Positions 1-7,249 of a stretch of DNA of 10,029 nt are shown piece by piece. The translations under genes and the position numbers were made by a program. Numbering within the stretch: the stretch's first letter is position 1; the number at the start of each line of letters is the position of its first letter. The notes under the pieces were generated by a model. It saw only the letters and a program-made list of their open reading frames with translations. It had not been told where the DNA came from and did not search any database. The stretch is taken from NCBI GenBank assembly GCA_040394475.1, contig JBEBSD010000126.1:1-10029 (forward strand). Reading direction: 5' to 3'. This stretch comes from JBEBSD01 sp040394475. GTDB lineage: Bacteria > Bacteroidota > Bacteroidia > Cytophagales > Spirosomataceae.

Positions 1-16
1 GGGTGGTTGGGTGAGC

Positions 17-55
17 GGAGTCGAACCCAGGAGTCGAACCCAGGAGTCGAACCCA
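17..55. repeat. Three perfect tandem copies of a 13-bp unit
   Basis: Three identical, adjacent copies of GGAGTCGAACCCA lie at 17-29, 30-42 and 43-55. On the minus strand the unit reads TGGGTTCGACTCC, which contains the 11-base core GGTTCGACTCC resembling the T-arm of a tRNA gene, but no tRNA body surrounds it. The same unit occurs twice in inverted orientation at 9976-10001. The array sits outside any credible gene and is directly followed by a 7-bp repeat array. Confidence 0.95.
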
Positions 56-97
56 CGGCTATCAGCAATCGGAGATCGGCTGTCGGCTATCGGCAAA
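56..97. repeat. Degenerate 7-bp tandem array (CGGCTAT-like)
   Basis: Reading in steps of seven from 56 gives CGGCTAT, CAGCAAT, CGGAGAT, CGGCTGT, CGGCTAT and CGGCAAA. Two more units, CGGCTAT and CGGCTGT, follow at 125-138 after a spacer that contains another copy of the 13-bp core. The period is exact but the units have diverged, as in an old or slippage-prone microsatellite. The far right end of the window, read on the minus strand, begins GCTATCGG and appears to enter a similar array. Confidence 0.85.
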
Positions 98-123
98 TAC
101 GATGGGTGAGCGGAGTCGAACCC
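86..123 (+). repeat. Left copy of window-flanking inverted repeat
   Basis: Positions 86-123 match the reverse complement of the right end of the window. GCTATCGG (86-93) is shared with 10022-10029. AAATACGATGGGTGAGC (95-111) is shared exactly with 10002-10018, and GAGTCGAACCC follows in both after one G/A difference at position 112. The two copies differ by a two-base length change near 94. A 20-base part, GGGTGAGCGGAGTCGAACCC, also occurs as a direct repeat at 9-28 and 104-123. This is a dispersed intergenic repeat; its mobility is unknown. Confidence 0.88.
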
Positions 124-215
124 TCGGCTATCGGCTGTCTGTGGCGCGGGATAAATGGTCATTTTTTATGACTGAGCCGGAAATACGAAGAGAGAAAACG
201 AAAATACAAAAAAAG

Positions 216-1019
216 ATGACCCTTCTGACGCGAAGATCGCTGTTAAAACTTATTCCGGCGCTTCCGCTGGTTGGCTGGACCAACCGTCTTGCAGTCCAGC
301 CAAAGCTTCGGTTCATTGTGGCGTCGGATGGGCATTACGGGCAGCCCGGCACTCCTTTTGAACAATACCATAAGGACCTTGTCAGTTGGGTGAACCTCGA
401 AAAAACGCAGCGGGGCCTGGACTTCATTATCTTTAACGGCGACCTTATTCATGACGATCCGACCCTTTTGTTTGATTTCAAAAAGTCGCTGGCTTCTCTG
501 CAGGTTCCTTATTATGTCGTGAGGGGTAACCACGACCGGGTCGCACAGGATGTCTGGAAAAGTACCTGGGGTTATGGGACCAATCATACGTTTATCCGGG
601 ACGACTATGCATTTGTAATCGCCGACACCTCCAATGAGCAAGGGAAATACCTTTGTCCGGACACAGCCTGGCTGCAGGCGGAATTCTCCCGGAATGCCGA
701 TAAAAAGGGCATCTTTGTTTTTATGCATATCACCCCGGCCAAGTGGACGGTTCACGGAGTAGATTGCCCGGAAATCCGGAAACTGCTGGCAGATACCGCT
801 AATGTGAAAGCGATCTTTCACGGCCACGATCACAATGAAGACGGGGGAAAAACAGACGGAGGAAAACCTTATTTCTTTGACGGCCATTTCGGTGGAAGCT
901 GGGGAACTACTTACAAAGGCTATCGCGTGGTAGAAGTTTCCGGCGACGGTTCCTGGAAAACCTATCAATACAATGCATCTGCCGAACCCGAGCTCAATAC
1001 TTTTGAGGGAAAGGCATAA
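216..1019 (+). CDS. Exported calcineurin-like metallophosphoesterase
   Basis: This 267-residue protein belongs to the calcineurin-like phosphoesterase superfamily, whose members hydrolyse phosphoester bonds using two metal ions. The family's metal-binding blocks are all present in order: SDGH (37-40), GD at 75-76, GNHD (104-107), H171 in FMHIT, and GHDH (203-206). The N-terminus has a twin arginine followed by a hydrophobic stretch (TRRSLLKLI, residues 5-13), suggesting Tat or Sec export. The frame is open back to 102, but that extension reads through repeat DNA, so I chose the ATG at 216; ATG 168 is a possible alternative. The leader just before 216 is very A-rich, and no Shine-Dalgarno site is visible. 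The substrate cannot be inferred, and the neighbours give no clear functional link. Confidence 0.88.
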   Translation: MTLLTRRSLLKLIPALPLVGWTNRLAVQPKLRFIVASDGHYGQPGTPFEQYHKDLVSWVNLEKTQRGLDFIIFNGDLIHDDPTLLFDFKKSLASLQVPYYVVRGNHDRVAQDVWKSTWGYGTNHTFIRDDYAFVIADTSNEQGKYLCPDTAWLQAEFSRNADKKGIFVFMHITPAKWTVHGVDCPEIRKLLADTANVKAIFHGHDHNEDGGKTDGGKPYFFDGHFGGSWGTTYKGYRVVEVSGDGSWKTYQYNASAEPELNTFEGKA

Positions 1020-1072
1020 CATCCAACCTCATTTTTCGTTCTCAATAGCCAAAGCAATTAATTGTCAACTAA

Positions 1073-3796
1073 GTGAAAGGCACACCATTAAACTATTTTT
1101 TACCGGTTTTTCTGTTTTGCGTCGCACTTACCTTACCTCAGCTTTTACTAGGTCAGCGTGACACCAGGCTCACCTTTACCGGTGGCGCCGCATTGCATAA
1201 GACTTGTTTCCAGGTCGGGGCTATACCCGCTACTTATGAGGTCAGCGTCGAAGTAACACCCGGGGATTGCGGCGCCGGGAATTATCAGCTTTCCTGGGGC
1301 GATGGAACAGCGCCAGTCACGCTGTCGGGACTCCTGGAGACCGAAACATTTACACACAGTTACAACATAAGCGCCCTCAACACCTGCGCTACGGGTTTCG
1401 TGGAACGTTCCATTGTCCTGACCAATATCGACGACAACTGTTTTGAGCTTAAAGCAGCAGTGGTTCGGCTAAATAAGCTACCGGAAGCAGCGATTAATAT
1501 TACAGCAGCCTGCGAAGGCCGAAACAGTACTTTTATCAACGCAACCTGCGGCCGGACGAATATCAGCGAACCGGTTAGCTGGAAATGGGAATTCAGTGAT
1601 AACCGTGCCCCGATCACCACGCTGAATGCCAGCGTGAGGTTAACCGACCCCAACACTACCTATACCGTGAAGCTTACGGCAACTTCCAAAGCCTGCGGAG
1701 CAGAATATACAACCTCTGCCACCCAGTCTTTCCAGCTCAATAAACTCCCCACTGCCAGCGCAACTGTCGCCGGGCTGGACGATGATTTGTTTTGTTTCCG
1801 GAATGATACCGACAGTACCCTACGGCTGGATGCCTCCGCCTCCGCCAACACCACAACATTTGAATGGCGTATCCGCGGCGGCGAATACGACTACGAAGAA
1901 GTAGCCCGAGCCGATTCTGCCATTATGTCCATCAAACTCAAAGAAGACCAGCCCTATACCATCGATTTTACAGCTAAAAATGAATGTGGAAGTGCCCCTC
2001 AAACATTTACGTGGGATTTCGAAGCAGTAGCTGCTCCTGAAATCAGCCTGATCCCACACGCGGATGGGTGCGAATCCCTGGACTACCGGATACTCAATAA
2101 AGTGGAAGGCGCTGTGTATACCCTTAACGATGTTGTATTCAATCCGGATGAAGTGCAACACCTCGAAATTTCCGACGATCCGTATATTGTGACGGCCAAC
2201 ATCTCCAACCGCTGCGGCCAGCACACGGCTTCCGACACGGTATTTGTCTACTCCAAAGAGCCGGTTATTATTACTTCCTTACCTCCTGACACGATCATTT
2301 GTTACGGTTCCACTCCGCTTCCCTTGCTTACCAATCTTCCGGGAGGCACCTGGGAGAATGCCAGCGAGCAGGATATTAACGGGCAGACGGTTTTTTATCC
2401 GAATCAAACCGGCGAATTCAATGTCACCTATAAACGGGGAACAGGACTCTGCCTTTCTTCAGACTCGCGGATTGTGAATGTGATCAATACGCTGGCAGAG
2501 GCCCGGATCGGGCTGGATCAGCTGGAGGCCAGGTGCTCGCCGGCCCAGCTACTCTTTTCCAACCGTTCGGAAGGCAGCGAGGTAGGCTACTCGGTTTGGG
2601 ATTTCGGGGACGGGACCTCGGATATTTTCACTTCCTCGGATACTATTTCGCATGTTTTTATTGCTGAGGACGTCATCCAGCAATTTGTCGTGCAGCTGCA
2701 GGTAAGAAATGCCTGCGGGGTCAGTCAGGATCAACGAACGATCCAGATTATTCCCAGCAGCCTCAAACCCCTCTTTACCCTGGCCTCAGACAAGGTTTGC
2801 AAGGAGGTCGACTTACAGTTTACCGATGCAACCGTACCCAGTCCTTCAGCCTGGAAGTGGGATTTCGGCGACGGGACCATTGCGAACATTGCGAACCCCG
2901 TACACCGTTTTACCGGCAACCCGGGTTCGTATAACGTCAAACTGGTGGTCAGCAACCAATGTGCAACCGATTCTATCGTCCACCAGGTGGCGGTTACCCC
3001 ACCCCCGACGGGTGATTTCAGCATCGACTACCCGCTCGTATGTTCGGGGGAAGAAATTAAAATCACGAACGCAACGGATCCCTCCTATAAGTTTATATGG
3101 AATTTCGGCGACGGGAGTGACGTTGATTCGGTCAACTTTATGCCCCGCCATACGTATTCCGAACCGGGCTCCTTTCCTGTTCAGCTGACCGTTTACCAGG
3201 GAACACTCGCCTGCAAGTCCGAAATCAGAAAAACCGTACTGATCGACCAGCCGCTCGAAGCCGATTTTGCGATCGAAGTTGCACCCGAAGCCTGCTCGCC
3301 TGCGCTTGTCAAATTTGTAAACCTCACCGAAGGTTCGGATCAATGGTTATGGGAATTTGACGATGGAAGAACAACCACCGTCAAAGAGCCTCTGATGCCG
3401 TTCCGGGAGGGACCGTATACCATCAAACTAACGGCAAAAAAGAACGGCGGTTGTGAATCGGTCGCGGAAAAGGCCACCTACCTGGACCTGGTCGATTGCG
3501 GCATTGATATTCCTGAAGCCTTTACCCCTAATGGCGACAAACATGGTGATCGTTATACACTGTTCGGCAACGGCATTCAGCGCATTCAGTTTTTAAAAAT
3601 ACGGAACAGATGGGGGCAAGTGGTTTTCGAAATGCGGGACGTCCCTCCCGGAAGCCAGGAACCCGGCGAGTCCTGGGACGGCACGATGAATGGGAAAGAC
3701 TTACCGGCAGATATGTATGTTTTTGAATCCAAAATTATTTACCGGGACCAAACTGAATCGGATATCATCAAGGGTAAATTTTATTTGGTGCGCTAG
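1073..3796 (+). CDS. Secreted PKD-repeat protein with T9SS type B sorting domain
   Basis: This 907-residue protein starts with a Sec signal peptide (about residues 1-28, ending near LLLGQ). It then carries a series of PKD/Ig-like modules. Their signature tryptophan plus D/E-F-x-D-x-type strands are visible at WGDG (75-78), WKWEFSD (about 170), VWDFGDG (about 508-515), WKWDFGDGT (about 594-602), WNFGDG (about 676-681) and WEFDDG (about 760-766). The last ~94 residues (from 814, PEAFTPNGD) form the gliding-motility-type CHU_C domain, including RNRWGQVVFE, WDG and the terminal GKFYLVR, which is the type B signal for T9SS export. The start is GTG: an in-frame TAA immediately precedes it, and no other Met codon follows for more than 250 residues. 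PKD modules usually serve in adhesion or surface display, but the ligand is unknown. The next gene starts one base after the stop and probably shares the transcript. Confidence 0.93.
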   Translation: MKGTPLNYFLPVFLFCVALTLPQLLLGQRDTRLTFTGGAALHKTCFQVGAIPATYEVSVEVTPGDCGAGNYQLSWGDGTAPVTLSGLLETETFTHSYNISALNTCATGFVERSIVLTNIDDNCFELKAAVVRLNKLPEAAINITAACEGRNSTFINATCGRTNISEPVSWKWEFSDNRAPITTLNASVRLTDPNTTYTVKLTATSKACGAEYTTSATQSFQLNKLPTASATVAGLDDDLFCFRNDTDSTLRLDASASANTTTFEWRIRGGEYDYEEVARADSAIMSIKLKEDQPYTIDFTAKNECGSAPQTFTWDFEAVAAPEISLIPHADGCESLDYRILNKVEGAVYTLNDVVFNPDEVQHLEISDDPYIVTANISNRCGQHTASDTVFVYSKEPVIITSLPPDTIICYGSTPLPLLTNLPGGTWENASEQDINGQTVFYPNQTGEFNVTYKRGTGLCLSSDSRIVNVINTLAEARIGLDQLEARCSPAQLLFSNRSEGSEVGYSVWDFGDGTSDIFTSSDTISHVFIAEDVIQQFVVQLQVRNACGVSQDQRTIQIIPSSLKPLFTLASDKVCKEVDLQFTDATVPSPSAWKWDFGDGTIANIANPVHRFTGNPGSYNVKLVVSNQCATDSIVHQVAVTPPPTGDFSIDYPLVCSGEEIKITNATDPSYKFIWNFGDGSDVDSVNFMPRHTYSEPGSFPVQLTVYQGTLACKSEIRKTVLIDQPLEADFAIEVAPEACSPALVKFVNLTEGSDQWLWEFDDGRTTTVKEPLMPFREGPYTIKLTAKKNGGCESVAEKATYLDLVDCGIDIPEAFTPNGDKHGDRYTLFGNGIQRIQFLKIRNRWGQVVFEMRDVPPGSQEPGESWDGTMNGKDLPADMYVFESKIIYRDQTESDIIKGKFYLVR

Positions 3797-3797
3797 T

Positions 3798-4802
3798 ATG
3801 AAAGGCTGTATCTATTCCCTGCTGATTGCCGCCAACCTGCTGTCCGTCCTGAATTCTTTCGGGCAGGCGCCGCAGTTTTCACAGTTTTACGCGACCCCGT
3901 CCTATACCAACCCGGCGCTGACCGGCGATGCACGCGCATCCCGGCTGACCCTTAATTTCCGGAACCAGTGGGCCAGCCTGGGGACGGCTTTTAATACGGC
4001 CGTCGTTGGATTTGATACGTATGTCGACCCGAAAGATATCGGGTGGGGGATACTGGCCATTCACGACCAGCGGGGCCAGGCTCTCCAAAGCAATATGCTG
4101 GCCGGGCAGTTTTCCAAACTGACCTACCTCAGCAGCAGTCGCGAGCTGCGCCTCGCCGGTGGTATCCAGGCAGCTTGGGTCTCTAACCGCTGGAATGCCG
4201 ACAACCTTGTCTATGTCGCCGATCTCATGGGCGTCACGGACCCGCTGGCTGCTACAGGCCTTTCTGAAAACCGCTTTTCCTTCTCGTTGGGTACACTCCT
4301 GGAATTTGTCCCCAGAGATGATGAAAAAGCGTCCTGGTGGTGGGGAGGGAGCTGGCATAATATGGCCGTGAATGCCGACAAATGGATGGGGCAGCGGTTT
4401 GGCCTGCAGGCAGGCACCAAGATCCCGTTTGACTCGCCAGAGCTATTCGGCAACCACCTGGGCCACGATCTCGATCGCGAAACGGCACTCAGCCTCGCCG
4501 TACAAGTCCGGAAACAAGGTCCGCTTTATCAGCTGGACCTGGGAGGCAATCTTATTTATTCTCCCCTGTTGGTGGGATTGTGGTACCGGGGAATGGGTTT
4601 TAGTGAAGCGCGCAGAGATGCTATTATCCCTACGCTGGGATTTTTAAGTGCCAATATTTTATTGCAGGTAAGTTACGATATCCCCGTTTCTTCGCTGGGT
4701 TTCAGCACCGGCGCTTTGGAACTTACCCTCTGGTACGGATTTGACGACCTGGTCCGTTACAAGGGCAACGGGCGGAATTCCAGAAGCTTTCTACGCTATT
4801 AA
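3798..4802 (+). CDS. PorP/SprF-family T9SS outer-membrane protein
   Basis: This 334-residue protein has a signal peptide (residues 1-23, ending NSFGQ) followed by the hallmark opening of the PorP/SprF family: QFSQFYATPSYTNPALTG, then LNFRNQW. The rest alternates short amphipathic strands with Gly/aromatic-rich turns, as expected for an outer-membrane beta-barrel. In Flavobacterium johnsoniae, SprF is needed for secretion of the adhesin SprB, and SprF-like proteins commonly accompany type B CTD cargo. ATG 3798 lies one base after the stop of the PKD gene, so the two are almost certainly co-transcribed and function as cargo plus partner. The frame is open further upstream, but that stretch overlaps the PKD gene and lacks a signal peptide. 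There is no OmpA-like C-terminal domain. It is most likely a cargo-specific paralogue rather than the core PorP. Confidence 0.92.
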   Translation: MKGCIYSLLIAANLLSVLNSFGQAPQFSQFYATPSYTNPALTGDARASRLTLNFRNQWASLGTAFNTAVVGFDTYVDPKDIGWGILAIHDQRGQALQSNMLAGQFSKLTYLSSSRELRLAGGIQAAWVSNRWNADNLVYVADLMGVTDPLAATGLSENRFSFSLGTLLEFVPRDDEKASWWWGGSWHNMAVNADKWMGQRFGLQAGTKIPFDSPELFGNHLGHDLDRETALSLAVQVRKQGPLYQLDLGGNLIYSPLLVGLWYRGMGFSEARRDAIIPTLGFLSANILLQVSYDIPVSSLGFSTGALELTLWYGFDDLVRYKGNGRNSRSFLRY

Positions 4803-4852
4803 CCCCCCTTCCGAAACTTCAAAAATAACTTGCGATATTACCAGTTACTCGC

Positions 4853-4860
4853 TAAATTGG
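4853..4860 (+). promoter_or_regulatory. Candidate Bacteroidota promoter for the thuA-like gene
   Basis: TAAATTGG differs at one base from the Bacteroidota -7 consensus TAnnTTTG. A TTG at 4830-4832 lies 20 bases upstream and could serve as the -33 element. The box is about 42 bases before the ATG of the ThuA gene, within the 100-base gap after the PorP/SprF gene. This is a weak consensus match; I see no clear terminator in the same gap. Confidence 0.3.
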
Positions 4861-4902
4861 CCAGGTTATTTTAGCTTCAGATTATTACCCTTACCAAATC
4901 CC

Positions 4903-5739
4903 ATGATGTTTTTTACCCGTATACTTGTTTGTTGGTTACTCTTAATGGGGACCCTGAATGTTGGTTCCGTGTTCGCTCAAAAGGTAAAATGGACAAAAGT
5001 AAAAGTCCTGGTGTATACCAAAAACGGGAAGGGTTTTGTGCACGATAATATCCCCAATTCTATAAAAGCCATCCAGGAGCTCGGCCAGCAAAACGGCTTT
5101 TCAGTGGACGCTTCGGAGGATCCCGCCGTCTTTACGGAAAACAATCTGGCGCAATACAACGTGGTTATTTTCTCCAATACCAACAATGATGTCTTCGATA
5201 CCGATGCACAAAAAGTAGCGTTTATGCGCTATATCCAGGCAGGGGGCGGTTTTGTGGGCATCCACTCTGCTTCCGGCACCGAGCGGAAATGGAAATGGTT
5301 CAAGCAATTGGTGGGAGGCACTTTTTATTGGCACGATGTCAACCAGCCGTTTACGGTCAATATCCTGGACCGGGCACACCCTTCGGTCCGTCATCTGGGT
5401 GAAAAATGGGTCCGGCAGGGAGGAGACGAATTTTATTACCTGAAAGAAATGCCTGTCAACCTGAAGGTCATCGCAGTCAATGATGCCACCACCCTGAAAG
5501 GTGAAAACCCCAAACGGCTGGATACATTCGGTACGGTATTCCCCTCGGTATGGTGCCATGAATACGACGGAGGCAGAGCCTGGTATACCTCGCTCGGGCA
5601 CAATAAGGAAGATTACGAAAAAGAGGATCTCAGACAACACATTCTGGGCGGGATTTCCTGGGCAGTCGGTTCGGGCAGGAAGAGAGATTTCAGTAAATCC
5701 TACGCCCAAACACCCGGTGATGACCTGAGAGTTCATTAA
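4903..5739 (+). CDS. Secreted ThuA-domain protein
   Basis: This 278-residue protein has a Sec signal peptide (about residues 1-26, hydrophobic core ILVCWLLLMG, ending VFAQ) and a full-length ThuA domain. ThuA proteins have a class I glutamine-amidotransferase-like fold without the classic Cys-His-Glu triad. Visible family landmarks are FVHDNIP (45-51), GGGFVGIHSASG (114-125), FYWHD (141-145), DEFYY (175-179), WCHE (217-220) and GRAWYTSLGH (224-233). In rhizobia, thuA and thuB act together in catabolism of trehalose and related disaccharides through 3-keto derivatives. Here a Gfo/Idh/MocA oxidoreductase follows 39 bases downstream, reproducing that pair. Two ATG codons in tandem (4903, 4906) can start it; the open frame upstream of 4903 lacks a signal peptide and overlaps the previous gene. 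The substrate is unknown. Confidence 0.92.
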   Translation: MMFFTRILVCWLLLMGTLNVGSVFAQKVKWTKVKVLVYTKNGKGFVHDNIPNSIKAIQELGQQNGFSVDASEDPAVFTENNLAQYNVVIFSNTNNDVFDTDAQKVAFMRYIQAGGGFVGIHSASGTERKWKWFKQLVGGTFYWHDVNQPFTVNILDRAHPSVRHLGEKWVRQGGDEFYYLKEMPVNLKVIAVNDATTLKGENPKRLDTFGTVFPSVWCHEYDGGRAWYTSLGHNKEDYEKEDLRQHILGGISWAVGSGRKRDFSKSYAQTPGDDLRVH

Positions 5740-5744
5740 GCTAC

Positions 5745-5752
5745 TAAATTTG
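5745..5752 (+). promoter_or_regulatory. TAnnTTTG -7 box before the Gfo/Idh/MocA gene
   Basis: TAAATTTG matches the Bacteroidota -7 consensus TAnnTTTG exactly and lies 26 bases before the ATG at 5779, inside the 39-base gap after the ThuA gene. I find no TTTG at the expected -33 distance, where the sequence is still the 3' end of the ThuA gene. It may be an internal promoter or chance in an AT-rich gap. Confidence 0.35.
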
Positions 5753-5778
5753 CCACCTTTTTAGTTGATCCGCATTTT

Positions 5779-7203
5779 ATGGAAAAGACAGTATCCAGCA
5801 AGAAAAACACTACCCGCCGGGAGTTTATCCAGACGATCGGCGTGACAGGAATAGCTGCCCTGGCATTCCCCACCATTGTACCTGCTTCCGTTTTCGGAAA
5901 AAATGCGCCCAGCAACCGGATCCAAATAGGACAAATCGGGTTTGGACGGATCGCCAGAGGGCACGACCTCCCTGAAATACTCCGGAACGAAGTCGCCCAT
6001 GTGATGGCGGTGGCTGACGTGGATAAAAACCGTCTCGGCCAGGCAAAAACCTGGATTGAGCAACAATACGCCAAAAAAACCGGCAAAGAAAACTACGTGG
6101 ACGTCAAAATGTACGGCGACTACAAAGAATTGCTGGCGGATAAATCCATCGATGCAGTCGTTATCAGTACTCCTGACCACTGGCATGCCCAGCCGGCCAT
6201 GGAAGCCGCTGCTGCCGGAAAACATATTTATATGCAAAAGCCCACCTCGCTGACCATCGAGGAAGGCCGCATGATGAGCGACATGGTCCGGCGGAAAGGA
6301 GTTGTTTTTCAGCTGGGCAGCCAGCAACGGTCCTCCTCTCCCTGGCCGCAGTTTAAGCGTACCTGTGAATTGGTCCGCAACGGACGGATCGGCCAGCTAA
6401 AGAAAGTGTACGTGGGGCTTCCCGGAGACCCGGCAGGGGGCAGCACCGCTACCATGCCCGTACCGGCCAATCTCAATTACGATTTCTGGCTGGGTTCTAC
6501 ACCGGAGGTTTTCTATACCCTCGACCGGGTGCATTCGCAAACGAACCTCGACGACCGTCCGGGCTGGCTCCGCTGCGAGCAGTTCGGCGCCGGCATGATT
6601 ACCGGCTGGGGTTCCCACCATATCGATATTGCCCATTGGGGGATGAATACCGAGCTCACCGGACCCATCGAATTGGAAGGCACCGCCAGTTTCCCCACAT
6701 CGGGTTTATGGAATGTCCACGGTGATTTTAAAGTAACAACCCGTTATGCGAACGGCGTCGAAATGGAAATAGGAGGTACGAACCCCAATGGTGTCAAGTT
6801 TGAGGGTACAGAAGGCTGGATTTTTGTAACCCGGGGCAATGTAGGCGTCACGGCATCGGATCCGGTAGCAGCCACCACCGGCACAAAAAATGAGGCATTT
6901 TATGCCAGCGATGCCAAAATCCTGGGCTCTGTGATTGGCGCCGATGAAGTCCATTTATATGACAGCCCGGAGCAGCACCGCAACTGGCTCGAATCCATTC
7001 AGAACAAGAAGCCGACGATAAGTCCTGCAGAAATTGCCCATCGCTCCTGCTCCGCCTGCCTGATTGCACATACCGCCATGAAGCTGCAGCGCAAACTCAG
7101 GTGGGATCCGGAAGCAGAGCGGTTCATCGACGATGCGGAAGCCAACGCCACCCTTACCCGGATCCAGCGGGCGCCGTATGGTACCTCCCGGGTGAAGGGA
7201 TAA
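5779..7203 (+). CDS. Tat-exported Gfo/Idh/MocA family oxidoreductase
   Basis: This 474-residue protein is an NAD(P)-dependent sugar or polyol dehydrogenase of the Gfo/Idh/MocA family. A Tat signal is clear: TRREF at 12-16, then a hydrophobic stretch to about residue 38. The Rossmann motif GQIGFGRIA lies at 51-59, and STPDHWHA at 130-137 closes the nucleotide-binding half. The catalytic lysine motif reads QKP (153-155) instead of the more common EKP; K154 is retained. The C-terminal half has GWGSHHIDIAHWG (277-289) with the conserved Asp/His pair (D283, H287) of the active site. It follows the ThuA gene by 39 bases, as expected for a thuA-thuB-like unit. Tat-exported family members such as glucose-fructose oxidoreductase carry their cofactor folded in, so periplasmic action is plausible. 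The substrate is not determinable. Confidence 0.93.
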   Translation: MEKTVSSKKNTTRREFIQTIGVTGIAALAFPTIVPASVFGKNAPSNRIQIGQIGFGRIARGHDLPEILRNEVAHVMAVADVDKNRLGQAKTWIEQQYAKKTGKENYVDVKMYGDYKELLADKSIDAVVISTPDHWHAQPAMEAAAAGKHIYMQKPTSLTIEEGRMMSDMVRRKGVVFQLGSQQRSSSPWPQFKRTCELVRNGRIGQLKKVYVGLPGDPAGGSTATMPVPANLNYDFWLGSTPEVFYTLDRVHSQTNLDDRPGWLRCEQFGAGMITGWGSHHIDIAHWGMNTELTGPIELEGTASFPTSGLWNVHGDFKVTTRYANGVEMEIGGTNPNGVKFEGTEGWIFVTRGNVGVTASDPVAATTGTKNEAFYASDAKILGSVIGADEVHLYDSPEQHRNWLESIQNKKPTISPAEIAHRSCSACLIAHTAMKLQRKLRWDPEAERFIDDAEANATLTRIQRAPYGTSRVKG

Positions 7204-7212
7204 AAATACTAC

Positions 7213-7241
7213 GGGGAGAGACGGTTCAGCAAGGTCTCCCC
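7213..7241 (-). terminator. Hairpin terminator in convergent gap
   Basis: GGGGAGA (7213-7219) and TCTCCCC (7235-7241) form a perfect 7-bp GC-rich stem around a 15-base loop, in the 46-base gap between two convergent genes. On the minus strand the stem is followed by GTAGTATTTTTAT, a T-rich run offset by a few bases, which suits termination of the permease transcript. On the plus strand no T tract follows, so termination of the oxidoreductase transcript there is less certain. Confidence 0.55.
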
Positions 7242-7249
7242 CCACAACA

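Noticed and set aside
1..60. tRNA gene on the minus strand, because the 13-bp units look like T-arms
   Set aside because: The motif is tandemly repeated and no acceptor stem, D-arm or anticodon arm can be assembled from the surrounding sequence.
1..140. CRISPR array
   Set aside because: The repeats are 13 and 7 bp and directly adjacent, without unique spacers of regular length, and there are no cas genes.
102..215. N-terminal extension of the metallophosphoesterase
   Set aside because: The extension is encoded by the repeat and by A-rich leader DNA, and would put the export signal about 40 residues inside the protein. ATG 216 gives a normal signal peptide.
243..1022. A 259-residue minus-strand open frame antisense to the metallophosphoesterase
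   Set aside because: It fully overlaps a gene with all family motifs, and its translation shows no recognisable domain; it is a shadow frame.
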